DNA from: Halobacillus salinarum
GTDB lineage: Bacteria; Bacillota; Bacilli; Bacillales; Halobacillaceae
Reading direction: 5' to 3'
Length of the DNA stretch: 64,000 nt
Assembly (NCBI RefSeq): GCF_022919095.1
Contig: NZ_CP095073.1
Span: 2,294,001-2,358,000 of the forward strand
The position numbers were made by a program, and so were the translations under genes. Position 1 is the first letter of the stretch. The number at the start of each line of letters is the position of its first letter. Shown here one piece after another: positions 52,206 through 62,631 of the stretch. The notes beneath the pieces were generated by a model that was not told where the DNA came from, searched no databases, and saw only the letters and a program-made list of their open reading frames with translations.

Positions 52206-53684
52206 TTGGAAAAGGTAGATATCTTTAGTGATATTTCCAAACGGACGAATGGAGATATTTATTTAGGCGTTGTAGGAGCGGTCAGAACAGGAAAATCAAC
52301 CTTTATTAAAAAGTTTATGGAGCTCGTTGTTTTACCAAATATGGAGGATGAATCAGATCGGGAACGAGCATTAGATGAGCTTCCTCAAAGCGCGGCTGGT
52401 AAGACAATTATGACAACCGAACCGAAATTCGTTCCTAACCAGGCGGCTACGATTCACATTGATGAACACTTGGATATCAGGGTTCGCATGGTGGACTGTG
52501 TAGGTTACGCTGTCAATGGAGCGGTTGGATATGAAGACGAGCATGGGCCTAGAATGATTCACACCCCGTGGTATGAAGAAGCGATCCCTTTCCATGAGGC
52601 AGCTGAGATCGGGACGCAAAAAGTAATTCAGGAACATTCGACTATTGGGATTGTCGTTACTACAGATGGCACCATTGGCGAGATTCCCCGGGCAGATTAC
52701 GTGGAAGCGGAAGAAAAAATTGTCAGCGAACTGACTGAAGTAGGCAAACCTTTTATTATGGTGATCAACTCAGCACAGCCTCATAATGAAAATACGGAAA
52801 GGCTACGCCAGCAGCTTTCCGAAAAATATGATATTCCCGTCTTAGCACTTTCTGTAGAAAGTATGCGTGAACAGGATGTTCAAAATGTATTAAGAGAAGC
52901 GTTATTTGAATTCCCCGTACTGGAAGTTAACGTCAATCTTCCTAGCTGGGTAATGGTCCTTGATTCACGGCACTGGCTACGAAATAATTTGCAGGAAGCA
53001 ATAGAAGAAACGGTTAAAGATATTAAGAGATTAAGAGATGTAGATAGCGTGATTGATAACTTTGATGGTTTTGAATACATCACGGGCGCCCATATTTCAG
53101 GAATGGATCTTGGAGAGGGAATTGCAGAAATTGATTTACAAGCACCAGAGTATCTTTACGATCATGTCTTAAAAGAAATCGTCGGAGAAGAAATCCGAGG
53201 TAAGGACCATTTGTTGGAAATCATGCAGGACTTTGCCCACGCCAAAAGGGAATATGATCAAGTTGCCGATGCGCTGCAGATGGTAAAACAAACGGGCTAC
53301 GGGATTGCAGCTCCTACTCTTGAAGATATGACCTTGGATGAACCAGAGATCATACGCCAGGGTTCACGATTCGGTGTCAGGTTAAAGGCGGTAGCTCCGT
53401 CCATTCACATGGTAAAAGTCGATGTACAATCTGAATTTTCACCGATTATTGGCACTGAAAAACAAAGTGAGGAATTAGTCCGCTATCTAATGCAGGATTT
53501 TGAAGAAGATCCATTATCCATCTGGAATTCTGATATATTTGGACGGTCCTTAAGTTCAATAGTCAGGGAAGGTATTTCAGCAAAGCTTGCACTTATGCCT
53601 GAAAATGCACGCTACAAATTACAAGAAACGCTGGAGAGAATTATTAATGAAGGCTCCGGCGGCATGATTGCTATCATCCTATAA
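52206..53684 (+). CDS. spoIVA: stage IV sporulation protein A, coat morphogenetic ATPase
   Basis: A 492-residue ATPase that polymerises on the forespore to form the coat basement layer; same length as in B. subtilis. Walker A is GAVRTGKSTFIKK near residues 23-35, with TTEP and DCVGY segments following, and the C-terminus INEGSGGMIAIIL is conserved. The TTG start (MEKVDIFSDIS) has GGGAGGGGATC upstream; an in-frame ATG 33 bases earlier is not supported by a ribosome site. Confidence 0.97.
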   Translation: MEKVDIFSDISKRTNGDIYLGVVGAVRTGKSTFIKKFMELVVLPNMEDESDRERALDELPQSAAGKTIMTTEPKFVPNQAATIHIDEHLDIRVRMVDCVGYAVNGAVGYEDEHGPRMIHTPWYEEAIPFHEAAEIGTQKVIQEHSTIGIVVTTDGTIGEIPRADYVEAEEKIVSELTEVGKPFIMVINSAQPHNENTERLRQQLSEKYDIPVLALSVESMREQDVQNVLREALFEFPVLEVNVNLPSWVMVLDSRHWLRNNLQEAIEETVKDIKRLRDVDSVIDNFDGFEYITGAHISGMDLGEGIAEIDLQAPEYLYDHVLKEIVGEEIRGKDHLLEIMQDFAHAKREYDQVADALQMVKQTGYGIAAPTLEDMTLDEPEIIRQGSRFGVRLKAVAPSIHMVKVDVQSEFSPIIGTEKQSEELVRYLMQDFEEDPLSIWNSDIFGRSLSSIVREGISAKLALMPENARYKLQETLERIINEGSGGMIAIIL

Positions 53685-53716
53685 CGGCTCCGAAGGGGCC
53701 GTTTTAATTTTTTTTT
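53683..53716 (+). terminator. intrinsic terminator after spoIVA
   Basis: AACGGC-T-CC pairs with GG-G-GCCGTT (one internal mismatch) with a GAA loop, then TTTAA and a run of nine T residues. The stem begins on the last bases of the gene. Confidence 0.85.
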
Positions 53717-53920
53717 AGAAAAAATCCCTTAATTTAAAGGAGTTTTACAATTCCACGTCGTATTATCGAAGTGGAGAAGAAAAAATAAGCGATAAAGTCA
53801 GGCTTACCAAGGGTTTAAGGCATGTTGCAAGGTGGCTGTGCATATGATAACATTTCATATGCTGAAGGGTTATTCAGTGACAGAAATCGCTTGGTTAAGC
53901 GATTTTTAACACCTTGTCTA
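53717..53920 (+). other. structured non-coding stretch between spoIVA and hbs
   Basis: No open frame is supported here. The stretch contains several hairpins: TTCCAC/GTGGAG near 53751-53776, a perfect GCATATGA/TCATATGC at 53840-53862, and a terminator-like hairpin at 53884-53907. It could be a small RNA gene or a leader fragment. No promoter was recognised at its start. Confidence 0.35.
53884..53907 (+). terminator. terminator-like hairpin upstream of hbs
   Basis: A perfect 9-bp stem (AAATCGCTT/AAGCGATTT) with a GGTT loop and a run of five T residues (three of them in the stem). It precedes the hbs promoter and follows the spoIVA terminator, so it ends some other short transcript or is a second barrier. 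Confidence 0.65.
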
Positions 53921-53949
53921 TTGAATTTCCTGAAAAACTCGTTTAATAT
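53921..53949 (+). promoter_or_regulatory. sigma-A promoter of hbs
   Basis: TTGAAT at 53921-53926 and TAATAT at 53944-53949 are exactly 17 bases apart, giving a leader of about 90 bases. Confidence 0.6.
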
Positions 53950-54046
53950 AAGGCTTGTCATCCTTTGATGGCCTTAAAAATGAGCATTTAATGCGGATTA
54001 CCTTCCGCTTGAATGAGATCAACCTTCTTGGGAGGAGGTGAATGTC

Positions 54047-54319
54047 ATGAACAAAACAGATCTAATCAATGCTGTATCTGAGAAAGCGGATCTTTCTAAA
54101 AAGGACGCGACTCAGGCTGTCGATTCTGTATTCGAATCTATCATGGGTTCACTTAAAGATGGTGAGAAAGTACAATTGATTGGTTTTGGAAACTTTGAAG
54201 TTCGCGAACGTGCGGCACGTAAAGGCCGTAACCCGCAAACTGGAGAAGAAATCGAAATCTCTGCAAGTAAAGTTCCAGCTTTCAAACCAGGTAAAGCCCT
54301 TAAAGACGCTGTAAAATAA
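54047..54319 (+). CDS. hbs: DNA-binding protein HU (HBsu)
   Basis: A 90-residue nucleoid protein. The HU signature [21 protein letters not shown] near residues 46-66 contains the DNA-contacting arm. The ATG at 54047, six bases after GGAGGAGGTG, gives the usual [10 protein letters not shown] start. Standard length for HU. Confidence 0.97.
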   Translation: MNKTDLINAVSEKADLSKKDATQAVDSVFESIMGSLKDGEKVQLIGFGNFEVRERAARKGRNPQTGEEIEISASKVPAFKPGKALKDAVK

Positions 54320-54340
54320 TAGGCTACATAGGGCTTTGCA

Positions 54341-54368
54341 AAAGGGTGCTGTCTCAGGCACCCTTTTT
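54341..54368 (+). terminator. intrinsic terminator after hbs
   Basis: A perfect 9-bp stem (AAAGGGTGC/GCACCCTTT) with an 8-base loop and a T run. Confidence 0.88.
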
Positions 54369-54453
54369 CTTATGATCAAATATTTATTAAAAGTTTGTTT
54401 TTTTGACATTGACTCGCTTATAAGAGATAGTTACTAGAAGGAGGGGCAAAGAA

Positions 54454-54678
54454 ATGACGATACCCAATAATGATTTTTTCGTAATCAAAGCGCTTGAGGA
54501 TGGAGTGAATGTAATCGGACTCACACGGGGGACTGACACGCGTTTTCACCACTCTGAGAAGCTTGATAAAGGAGAAGTGATGATCGCCCAGTTTACCGAG
54601 CATACTTCGGCTGTGAAGGTAAGGGGAAAGGCGGTCATTCAAACGAGCCACGGAGAAATAACGAACGAAGCAGAGTAA
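54454..54678 (+). CDS. mtrB: tryptophan RNA-binding attenuation protein TRAP
   Basis: A 74-residue subunit of the ring-shaped, tryptophan-activated RNA-binding protein. The sequence [38 protein letters not shown] is family-typical (shown only in outline: the KxxxxR RNA-contact residues near 36-58 and the TxH tryptophan pocket are kept). folE (mtrA), which precedes it in B. subtilis, is missing, and the trp operon is not in its usual downstream place. Confidence 0.93.
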   Translation: MTIPNNDFFVIKALEDGVNVIGLTRGTDTRFHHSEKLDKGEVMIAQFTEHTSAVKVRGKAVIQTSHGEITNEAE

Positions 54679-54730
54679 GAGCACTGCCCTGTTTCGATGT
54701 TTTTTACATAAAGCGTTAAGTTTTGATTTA

Positions 54731-54739
54731 TGCTATAAT
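54731..54739 (+). promoter_or_regulatory. extended -10 promoter of hepS-menG-hepT
   Basis: TGCTATAAT, a perfect TATAAT with an upstream TGn, 44 bases before the hepS start; the -35 is weak. Confidence 0.45.
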
Positions 54740-54782
54740 AGGTGTGGTTTAGCAGTGTAACGAAAGGGACCAGGTGATCAAG

Positions 54783-55577
54783 TTGACTCCATCAGATACA
54801 GATCTCAAACAACTAAAACAAAAAATAGCGGCCCACGTTCGCCATCCTTTTTTGGCAAGATTTATACCAGAGCCGGCCATCGACGAAGATAAGCTTGCCA
54901 TCCTGGCGTCGATTATGGATCATACGACTCTGAGTAATGTTAAAAAGGAGCAGTATATCGTTACAACTATGCTTGTGCAGATCGCTTTGGATACACACGA
55001 CCTCGTGACGCTGTCAGATGTAGAGGACGATCGTGAAACGGTAAGAAACAGGCAGTTAACCGTCCTGGCCGGCGATTACTATAGCGGGCTCTATTATTAT
55101 TTATTGTCAAAACTTGATGATATTCCAATGATTCATACACTTGCTGGGGCTATTAAAGAAATCAATGAATTGAAAATGGAGCTTTATTACAAAGATGTGC
55201 ACTCGTTCCAGGAATTCTTGAATTCATTAAAGAAAATAGAATCGTTGTTAATTCAACGTGTTGCCTCTTATGTTCAGAGAACTACAATCAATGATATGGC
55301 CGGAGAGTGGCTGCTGGCCAAGAAGCTCATCGATGAAAAGAGGAGCTATTTAGAAGGTCGGATTTCCCCAATACTCGAAGTTCTTTTCAGGCATCCTTCG
55401 TCTTTGGATAACAGCAGCCAGGTGTTGATTCATTTGGAAAAAATGCTGCAAAAGCATATCTACCACTTGGAAAACACCGTTTCACAGCTTCCGATTCATT
55501 TTAATTGGCTTAAATCGTATATTCATTCGGCGATTCACCATAAGTTTTATGACAGACATATCGCAGAGGAAGGTTAA
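54783..55577 (+). CDS. hepS: heptaprenyl diphosphate synthase component I
   Basis: A 264-residue small subunit of heptaprenyl diphosphate synthase, helical and without the DDxxD motifs, as normal for component [28 protein letters not shown] near residues 98-124 is a recognisable family segment. The TTG at 54783 sits six bases after AGGTG; a GTG nine bases upstream overlaps that site. Forms an operon with menG and hepT for the menaquinone side chain. Confidence 0.88.
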   Translation: MTPSDTDLKQLKQKIAAHVRHPFLARFIPEPAIDEDKLAILASIMDHTTLSNVKKEQYIVTTMLVQIALDTHDLVTLSDVEDDRETVRNRQLTVLAGDYYSGLYYYLLSKLDDIPMIHTLAGAIKEINELKMELYYKDVHSFQEFLNSLKKIESLLIQRVASYVQRTTINDMAGEWLLAKKLIDEKRSYLEGRISPILEVLFRHPSSLDNSSQVLIHLEKMLQKHIYHLENTVSQLPIHFNWLKSYIHSAIHHKFYDRHIAEEG

Positions 55578-55578
55578 C

Positions 55579-56301
55579 ATGCAGCAGCAAACTAAGGAAG
55601 AGCGTGTCCACCACGTCTTTGAAAATATTTATAATCGCTATGACAAAATGAATTCTATTATTTCCTTTCAACAGCACCGTTTGTGGAGAAAAGATGTAAT
55701 GAAACGTATGGATGTGTCGAGCGGTGACCATACTTTAGACATCTGCTGCGGTACGGGGGACTGGACGATTGCCCAGGCTGAAGCAGTGGGGACGGACGGT
55801 AAGGCGGTTGGTTTAGATTTTAGTATTAATATGCTGTCAGTGGCTGTAAAGAAAAAAATGGCCATGCAATTAAAACAAGTAGAATTTGAGCATGGCAATG
55901 CCATGCACCTGCCTTACGAAAACGATCAATTCGATTATGCAACAATAGGTTTTGGATTAAGAAACGTTCCGGACTATCTCCAAGTATTGAAAGAAATGCA
56001 GAGAGTAGTAAAACCCGGAGGTAAAGTGGTATGTCTGGAAACGTCCCAGCCGACGAATCAATTCTTTAAACCTATCTACTATTTCTACTTTAAGAACATC
56101 ATGCCTTTTTTTGGACGGATCTTTGCACGGAGTTACAAAGAGTACAGCTGGCTCCATGAATCCGCAAAGGATTTTCCAGGGAAAGAACAGCTTGCCTGTC
56201 TATTTAAGGAAGCTGGGTTAACAAACATACAAGTTAAATCCTATTCTGGTGGTGCGGCTGCCATGCATATGGGTGAAAAGCAATACGTTGAGGATGAATG
56301 A
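55579..56301 (+). CDS. menG: demethylmenaquinone methyltransferase
   Basis: A 240-residue SAM-dependent enzyme of the UbiE/MenG type that makes menaquinone. Motif I is [13 protein letters not shown] near residues 54-66; [24 protein letters not shown] near 105 and the [12 protein letters not shown] segment follow. The ATG at 55579 follows GAGGAAGG. It overlaps hepT by four bases. Confidence 0.95.
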   Translation: MQQQTKEERVHHVFENIYNRYDKMNSIISFQQHRLWRKDVMKRMDVSSGDHTLDICCGTGDWTIAQAEAVGTDGKAVGLDFSINMLSVAVKKKMAMQLKQVEFEHGNAMHLPYENDQFDYATIGFGLRNVPDYLQVLKEMQRVVKPGGKVVCLETSQPTNQFFKPIYYFYFKNIMPFFGRIFARSYKEYSWLHESAKDFPGKEQLACLFKEAGLTNIQVKSYSGGAAAMHMGEKQYVEDE

Positions 56302-57275
56302 CCATGAAGCTAGCGATGATCTATTCTTTTTTAAAGCAGGACCTTTCTAAAATAGAAGATGCCGTAAATGAAACGATCCAATCAGAGAATCCTGTCCTGC
56401 GTGAAGCATCCAGCCAGCTCCTTCAGGCAGGTGGTAAAAGAATCCGCCCGGTTTTTGTACTGTTGGCAGGTAAATTCGGTGACTACGATATCGAGCGTAT
56501 GAAGGCAGTCGCTGTGTCGCTGGAGCTCATTCATACGGCTTCCCTCGTGCACGATGATGTGATAGATGAAGCTAAAATGCGCCGCGGGGAACCAACGATA
56601 AAGTCGCGGTGGGATAATCGGATTGCTATGTACACTGGGGATTACATATTTGCACGTTCACTCGAAAATTTATCTAAACTGGAAAATCCAAAAGCCCATC
56701 AGATTCTGGCGAAAACTATGGTTGAGTTATGCTTAGGTGAAATCGAACAAATCAAAGACAAATATGATGTAGATCAGAATTTGAGAACCTATTTAAGAAG
56801 AATTAAACGGAAAACTGCTCTGCTGATCGCAGCAAGCTGCCGTTTAGGTGCGATTGCTTCTAAAGTTTCTGAAGAAGAGGAAAAAGCTCTTTTTAAATAT
56901 GGGTACTATGTAGGGATGTCCTACCAGATCATTGATGATGTGCTTGATTTCACAGCTTCTGAAGAGGAACTCGGCAAGCCGGCGGGAGGAGATCTTCTCC
57001 AAGGAAACATCACTTTACCTGTCCTTTATTCCCTTACAGACAAAGGCTTTAAAAGGGAGTTAGCTGAATTGTTCAGCAATCAGGAAACTCTAACACCAGA
57101 AAAACTCAAACCGATTATCCAACAAATCCAATCGAATGGGTCGATTGAAAAATCTCTGGAAGTCAGTGACCTTTATTTGAAAAAAGCGTATAAAGCACTC
57201 GATAGGCTTCCTGCAAGCAGACCAAAGCAGACCCTGAAAGGAATAGCCAAGTACATTGGAAAAAGACGAGCATAA
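56298..57275 (+). CDS. hepT: heptaprenyl diphosphate synthase component II
   Basis: A 325-residue trans-polyprenyl synthase, the catalytic large subunit paired with HepS. Both aspartate-rich motifs are present: [13 protein letters not shown] near residue 92 and IIDDVLDF near 214, plus GGKRIRP near 45. It overlaps menG (ATGA). A second in-frame ATG six bases on is possible as start. Confidence 0.95.
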   Translation: MTMKLAMIYSFLKQDLSKIEDAVNETIQSENPVLREASSQLLQAGGKRIRPVFVLLAGKFGDYDIERMKAVAVSLELIHTASLVHDDVIDEAKMRRGEPTIKSRWDNRIAMYTGDYIFARSLENLSKLENPKAHQILAKTMVELCLGEIEQIKDKYDVDQNLRTYLRRIKRKTALLIAASCRLGAIASKVSEEEEKALFKYGYYVGMSYQIIDDVLDFTASEEELGKPAGGDLLQGNITLPVLYSLTDKGFKRELAELFSNQETLTPEKLKPIIQQIQSNGSIEKSLEVSDLYLKKAYKALDRLPASRPKQTLKGIAKYIGKRRA

Positions 57276-57365
57276 TAAGCATTGCTAAGTAGGATGGAAC
57301 ATGATAAAATCATTTTGGCTCTTGCTAAAAGCGCTTCCACTCTATACATAAGAAGAGGTGTAAAC

Positions 57366-57812
57366 ATGGAAAAAACATTTTTGATGATTAAACCTGATGG
57401 AGTACAACGCAGTCTGGTTGGAGAAATTACCAGTCGTTTTGAAAAAAAAGGCTTTAAGCTTGCAGGAGCGAAGCTTATGGTCATTTCTAACGAACTAGCT
57501 GAAAAACATTACGGAGAGCACAAAGATAAACCATTCTTTGGGGAGCTAGTAGATTTTATTACTTCGGGTCCTGTATTTGCAATGGTTTGGGAAGGCGAAA
57601 ATGTAATTGGTACAGCCCGCCAGATGATGGGGGCAACAAACCCTAAAGAAGCTGCACCGGGAACAATCCGTGGGGATTATGGAGTAATTGTCGGTAAAAA
57701 TATTATTCACGGTTCAGACTCGCAAGAAAGCGCTGAACGGGAAATCGGTCTTTTCTTTGAAGAGAACGAAGTACTGGATTATCAAAAAGATGAAAGCCAA
57801 TGGATTTATTAA
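57366..57812 (+). CDS. ndk: nucleoside diphosphate kinase
   Basis: A 148-residue enzyme balancing nucleoside triphosphates. The active-site His is in [16 protein letters not shown] near residue 115; the start [15 protein letters not shown] is typical. The ATG at 57366 follows AAGAGGTG; the longer upstream frame lacks family sequence. A strong terminator follows. Confidence 0.96.
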   Translation: MEKTFLMIKPDGVQRSLVGEITSRFEKKGFKLAGAKLMVISNELAEKHYGEHKDKPFFGELVDFITSGPVFAMVWEGENVIGTARQMMGATNPKEAAPGTIRGDYGVIVGKNIIHGSDSQESAEREIGLFFEENEVLDYQKDESQWIY

Positions 57813-57839
57813 TGAAAGACTACTCCTTACTAAGGGGTT

Positions 57840-57872
57840 AAACTGTTGAGGCAATTCTCAACAGTTTTTTTT
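57840..57872 (+). terminator. strong intrinsic terminator after ndk
   Basis: A perfect 11-bp stem (AAACTGTTGAG/CTCAACAGTTT) with a 6-base loop and a run of eight T residues. Confidence 0.92.
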
Positions 57873-58015
57873 ATGCGTCTTTTTGTTACGGTACACTGTT
57901 ATTCCATCATTAATGCGTTTTTTAAAAGTGAATCGCAGTGTTTTTTTCGTTTACAACGGTACTTTATTGCAGTAGGCTATAAGGGACAAAACAATGGTAA
58001 GGGGTTACTCCTTGT

Positions 58016-58810
58016 ATGAAAGAAGACTATGCTGAATTTACTCAACTCATTTACAGAAAAACGGGAATTGACTTATCTTTATATAAAGAGGCTCAAATGA
58101 AGCGGAGGTTAACTTCTCTTCGTGATAAAAGAGGATATAATCAGTTTACACATTATTCCCTGGCTTTGTTTAAAGACGAGAATCTCTTACAAGAATTTAT
58201 GGATCGAATAACGATTAATGTCTCAGAATTTTATCGCAACAAAAAGCGTTGGGATGTGCTGGAGTCTCGTGTGATCCCTTATTTGTTGAAGAAAAAGCGA
58301 AAGCTGAGAATCTGGAGCGCTGCCTGTTCTAGTGGAGAAGAGCCCTATACGCTTGCTATGATGCTGCTCCAGTTTATCCCGGCAAGACAATTTGAAATTG
58401 TCGCCACAGACATAGATCCACTAGCACTGCAGCGGGCTGAAGCAGCGATCTATTCTGAAAGAGCACTGAACGAAGTCCCACAGGCTGTAAAAGAAAAATA
58501 CTTTGTCAGGAGAGGCTTATTCTTCCATTTAGCAGAAGATGTAAAGAAATGCGTAACCTTTAGACAGCACAATCTGTTATCGGATCCGTATGAGGACTCA
58601 TGGGATTTAATAGTTTGCAGAAACGTTTTAATATACTTTACTGAACAGGCGAAAGAGCTCATTTATAAAAATTTCAGCACGTCATTAGCTGAAGGAGGGA
58701 TCTTCTTCGTAGGCAGCACGGAGCAGATATTTCTCCCGCAAAAATATAATTTATCAGTGTATGATACCTTTTTTTATCAAAAAGAAAAAACGTTAAAATC
58801 TATGGATTAA
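58016..58810 (+). CDS. cheR: chemotaxis protein methyltransferase CheR
   Basis: A 264-residue SAM-dependent enzyme that methylates glutamates on chemoreceptors. The helical N-terminal domain (about 1-75) is followed by the SAM-binding motif IWSAACSSGEEPYTLAM near 100-116, ATDID near 131 and DLIVCRNVLIYF near 200-211. It lies alone between ndk and aroC, as in B. subtilis. Confidence 0.95.
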   Translation: MKEDYAEFTQLIYRKTGIDLSLYKEAQMKRRLTSLRDKRGYNQFTHYSLALFKDENLLQEFMDRITINVSEFYRNKKRWDVLESRVIPYLLKKKRKLRIWSAACSSGEEPYTLAMMLLQFIPARQFEIVATDIDPLALQRAEAAIYSERALNEVPQAVKEKYFVRRGLFFHLAEDVKKCVTFRQHNLLSDPYEDSWDLIVCRNVLIYFTEQAKELIYKNFSTSLAEGGIFFVGSTEQIFLPQKYNLSVYDTFFYQKEKTLKSMD

Positions 58811-58908
58811 CCTGATCTATTATAAAAAATTTAAATATTTTGAGAACACAAATGTTGATGCTTGTGATATAGTAGTACGTAAAATTTGTAACAGGAGGTC
58901 CATTGTTC

Positions 58909-60075
58909 ATGCGCTATTTAACTGCAGGAGAATCACATGGCAAACAATTAACGACAATCATCGAAGGAGTTCCTTCCCATTTACCTTTGACGAAGGATCA
59001 AATTAATAAATCATTATTACGCCGTCAAGGAGGTTACGGGCGGGGAAAACGCATGCAGATTGAAAAAGACATGGTGGAGATTATGAGCGGTGTCCGCCAT
59101 GGGTATACCCTTGGTTCGCCTATTTCTCTCGTTGTACATAACGATGACTTTAAGCACTGGGTGGATATTATGGGAGAAGATCCTTTGGAAGAAGATGCGA
59201 AAATTAGGAGAACGATTTCAAGGCCGCGTCCTGGCCATGCCGATTTAAATGGAGGTTTAAAATACGGCCACAGAGATATGAGAAATGTCCTTGAACGGTC
59301 TTCTGCACGGGAAACCGCGGCCCGGGTTGGAGCAGGAGCGGTTGCAAAGGCACTCCTTAGTGAGCTTGGGATTGAAGTGGCAGGTTATGTCAGGGAAATT
59401 GCAGGAATCGTAAGTGAGGTAGAGGAAAGTCTGACCCTGCAGGAACGCCGGGAAATCTCAGAAGCATCTCCAGTACGCACGTTCGACCAGTCGGCGGCTG
59501 AAAAGATGATGAAGGCAATTGATGTGGCCAAGAAGGAAGGCGACTCGATCGGAGGAGTATGCGAAGTGTACGTAGAGGGCATGCCTCCAGGTCTTGGCTC
59601 TTATGTTCATTATGACCGCAAGCTTGATGGACGAATTGCAGGCAGCGTGATGAGCATTAATGCGTTTAAAGGTGTAGAGTTTGGAATAGGATTCGAAGCA
59701 GCGCGCCGAAATGGCAGCCAGGTTCATGATGAGATTTTATGGAGTGAAGAAAAAGGATATTATCGTCGTACCAATCGTCTCGGTGGTTTTGAAGGCGGAA
59801 TGACAACAGGAATGCCGATCGTCGTAAAAGGAGTTATGAAGCCTATTCCAACTCTATATAAACCGCTTCAAAGTGTCGACATTGAGACAAAAGAAACTTT
59901 CCAGGCGAGTATCGAACGTTCGGATTCCTGCGCCGTGCCGGCAGCCTCTGTCGTAATGGAGCACATCGTTGCTTTTGAACTGGCGAAGGCAATTACTGAA
60001 GAATTTCCTGCCGATTACTTTCCTAGGTTAAAACGCGCAGTAGATGACTATCGCAAGGAAGTCAGGGCTTTTTAA
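58909..60075 (+). CDS. aroC: chorismate synthase
   Basis: A 388-residue FMN-dependent enzyme, the last step to chorismate (gene named aroF in B. subtilis). Motifs GESHGKQL near residue 8, [11 protein letters not shown] near 105 and [11 protein letters not shown] near 128 are intact. The ATG at 58909 was preferred to a TTG six bases upstream because AGGAGG is 10 bases before it and only 4 before the TTG. It heads the aromatic gene cluster. Confidence 0.95.
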   Translation: MRYLTAGESHGKQLTTIIEGVPSHLPLTKDQINKSLLRRQGGYGRGKRMQIEKDMVEIMSGVRHGYTLGSPISLVVHNDDFKHWVDIMGEDPLEEDAKIRRTISRPRPGHADLNGGLKYGHRDMRNVLERSSARETAARVGAGAVAKALLSELGIEVAGYVREIAGIVSEVEESLTLQERREISEASPVRTFDQSAAEKMMKAIDVAKKEGDSIGGVCEVYVEGMPPGLGSYVHYDRKLDGRIAGSVMSINAFKGVEFGIGFEAARRNGSQVHDEILWSEEKGYYRRTNRLGGFEGGMTTGMPIVVKGVMKPIPTLYKPLQSVDIETKETFQASIERSDSCAVPAASVVMEHIVAFELAKAITEEFPADYFPRLKRAVDDYRKEVRAF

Positions 60076-60076
60076 A

Positions 60077-61155
60077 ATGAATTCTCTTATGATACACTCC
60101 AGTACCCATGAATATGAAGTTATCATCGGAAGCGGAACACGGCATCAATTTTATGAAAAACTTCCAAAGCACTATCACAATTTGTTAATCATTACAGATG
60201 ACCAGGTGGCTGAACTTTACCTGGATGAAGTCATATGCGCTTGCGGTACTGATGTAAAAGTTCAATCTTCTGTGGTTCCCTCTGGAGAAGCTTCAAAGAG
60301 CATAGCTTGCTATGAAAAGCTCTTAAACGATTGTGCAGAGGCGAAGCTTGATCGGAATTCCCTGATCGTTGCGCTTGGAGGTGGAATGGTCGGTGATTTA
60401 GCCGGTTTTGTCGCTGCTACGTATTTGAGAGGGGTTGATTTCATTCAAATGCCGACAACAATTCTTGCTCACGATAGCAGTGTGGGGGGAAGGTTGCCAT
60501 TAACCATAGACAGGGTAAAAATCTTATCGGGAGTTTTTATAACCCTGTACTAGTGGTGTATGATATCGACATGTTAGCTACCCTCCCTGAATCTGAAGTA
60601 AGGTCAGGGTATGGTGAAGTCATTAAGCATGCGTTTATTAGTGACCGAAGATGGTTGAATGAAGTGCTTAGAACAGATCTTTCACTGTTTTCAACAGACC
60701 AATTGATTGACGATCTGTCTAAAGGAGTCCGCGTAAAAGCAAAAATTGTAGAAAAAGATGAAAAGGAGCAAGGTGTTAGAAAACATTTAAACTTAGGACA
60801 CACCCTTGCTCACGCCATTGAGGCTGAATTAGGCTACGGTAAGATCACTCATGGGGAAGCTGTAGCCCTCGGTATTTGGTTTGCCTTGAATTTAAGCAAT
60901 GTGATTTTAGATTCGCATTTACCAGTGAAAGATTATGTAAACTGGTTAAAAACCAATCACTATCCGATCGATCAATTAAATGCATTGGATGCCGAATCGT
61001 TGCTCAATCGTATGAAGTGGGATAAAAAAACTATCCACGAAGTGATTCATTATGTGCTTCTAAAAGAAACAGGCGATCCATGTGTGAAAAGCATAAAAGA
61101 CCAGGTACTAAAAGAAGAGCTGCGTCTTTTTTTAGAAGAGGTGAGAGACTATTGA
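60077..61155 (+). CDS. aroB: 3-dehydroquinate synthase, frame interrupted once
   Basis: NAD- and metal-dependent second enzyme of the shikimate pathway. The first part runs to MPTTILAHDSSVGG, then loses frame; the rest (IGSFYNPVLVVYDIDML..., with HLNLGHTLAHAIE and HGEAVALG metal-site motifs) is one base back. One more G in the six-G run at 60484-60489 gives SSVGGKVAINH and a continuous 359-residue protein of normal length. Start ATG directly after aroC. Most likely a sequencing deletion. Confidence 0.9.
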
Positions 61156-61523
61156 TTAGAGGAGTAAGAGGCGCGACCACAGTTGAATTCAATGATGCTG
61201 AGCAAATCATTACCCGTTCTTTCGAGCTGATGACTGAGCTGGTTAGAGAAAATAACATTTCACCAGAGGAAGTAGTCAGTGTATATTTTTCTGCAACGGA
61301 AGATATCGATGCTGCTTTTCCAGCGAAGTCTTTGCGCAGACTTCAAGGATGGACATACGTACCGGTCATGTGTATGAGAGAAATCAATGTTCCCGGCAGT
61401 CTGTCTAAGTGTATTCGTGTAATGGTGACTGTTGAGACGGATATTAAACAGCAGGATATCGTACATGTTTATCATTATGATGCTGAAAAGCTTCGCCCAG
61501 ATTTGAAAAGTGGAAAGGAGTGA
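61152..61523 (+). CDS. aroH: chorismate mutase AroH
   Basis: A 123-residue monofunctional chorismate mutase of the AroH trimer type, making prephenate. The start MIRGVRGATTVE and the catalytic segments FPAKSLRRLQGWTYVPVMCMREI and CIRVM are conserved. TTG start overlapping the aroB stop. Confidence 0.94.
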   Translation: MIRGVRGATTVEFNDAEQIITRSFELMTELVRENNISPEEVVSVYFSATEDIDAAFPAKSLRRLQGWTYVPVMCMREINVPGSLSKCIRVMVTVETDIKQQDIVHVYHYDAEKLRPDLKSGKE

Positions 61524-61527
61524 TCTT

Positions 61528-62631
61528 ATGAAAGCAAAGGATATTTTGAAGGAAATGACCCCTTATAAACCGGGCAAACAAATTGAAGAGGTGAAGAAAG
61601 AATATGGTCTGAATCATATTGTAAAGCTAGCCTCTAATGAAAATCCTCATGGTTTTTCTGATCGAGTTAAGGAAGAGCTTCCGAAATTAATCGCCAATTT
61701 GGAAATTTACCCTGATGGCTATGCTGCCGCAGTCCGTCAAAAGGTAGCTGATTTTCTCCATGTGGATCAAGAGCAGTTAATTTTCGGTAACGGTTCGGAC
61801 GAAGTCGTTCAAATAATTTGCCGTACCTTTTTAGAACCCGGGTCCAACACGATCATGGCGGCCCCTACTTTTCCTCAGTACCGTCATAATGCTCTTATTG
61901 AAGGAGCGGAAGTGAGAGAGGTTCCTCTTCAGGAAGGGCACCATGATTTAAATGAAATGCTTGCACAAATAGATGAATTCACTCGTGTATTATGGATTTG
62001 CACTCCGAATAATCCTACCGGGGTCCATATCGATCATCAATCCTTGACAGACGTATTGAACCAGTGCCCTGATCATGTCCTTGTAGTGCTTGATGAAGCT
62101 TACTATGAATATTTAAAAGCAGAAGATGCGTTTGATTCACTTGCTGCTCTGGAGAAGTATCCTAATTTAATCGTTTTGCGGACCTTCTCAAAAGCATACG
62201 GTCTTGCTGGCTTACGTATTGGTTATGGAGTGTCTTCTAAAGAGATTATTCAAACACTTGAACCCGCAAGAGAACCGTTTAATACCTCAACTATTGCACA
62301 AGCAGCAGCGATCCTGGCTCTTGAAGACCAGGAATTTATTAAGAAAACCACAGAAGAAAACCTTAGAAATAAACAAGCGCTTATCGAATTTTGCGATTAC
62401 CAGGGGATGGATTATTATCCAAGTGAAGCGAACTTTGTTTTAATTCACCTGCCTATCAGCGGTGATGAAATGTTCGAACATTTACTATCTAAAGGGTTTA
62501 TTGTCCGTTCAGGCGAAGCTCTGGGACTTCCGAATACGATCAGGCTCACGATAGGAAAGAAAGACGATATGATAAGAATTCAAGATGAAATAAAAGGAAA
62601 GCTGGCTAAAGTAGCTTCCGGTGAACAGTAA
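61528..62631 (+). CDS. hisC: histidinol-phosphate / aromatic aminotransferase
   Basis: A 367-residue fold-I PLP aminotransferase. It has LASNENPHG near residue 36, the GNGSDE loop near 86, CTPNNPTG near 155 and the PLP lysine in RTFSKAYGLAGLRIGYG near 218. In this cluster it likely serves both histidine and phenylalanine/tyrosine synthesis, as in B. subtilis. The ATG follows AAGGAGTGATC. It follows aroH directly; the trp genes that separate the two in B. subtilis are not here. Confidence 0.94.
   Translation: MKAKDILKEMTPYKPGKQIEEVKKEYGLNHIVKLASNENPHGFSDRVKEELPKLIANLEIYPDGYAAAVRQKVADFLHVDQEQLIFGNGSDEVVQIICRTFLEPGSNTIMAAPTFPQYRHNALIEGAEVREVPLQEGHHDLNEMLAQIDEFTRVLWICTPNNPTGVHIDHQSLTDVLNQCPDHVLVVLDEAYYEYLKAEDAFDSLAALEKYPNLIVLRTFSKAYGLAGLRIGYGVSSKEIIQTLEPAREPFNTSTIAQAAAILALEDQEFIKKTTEENLRNKQALIEFCDYQGMDYYPSEANFVLIHLPISGDEMFEHLLSKGFIVRSGEALGLPNTIRLTIGKKDDMIRIQDEIKGKLAKVASGEQ

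Noticed and set aside
59385-59727. Minus-strand frames inside aroC
   Set aside because: Antisense shadows of a conserved gene.
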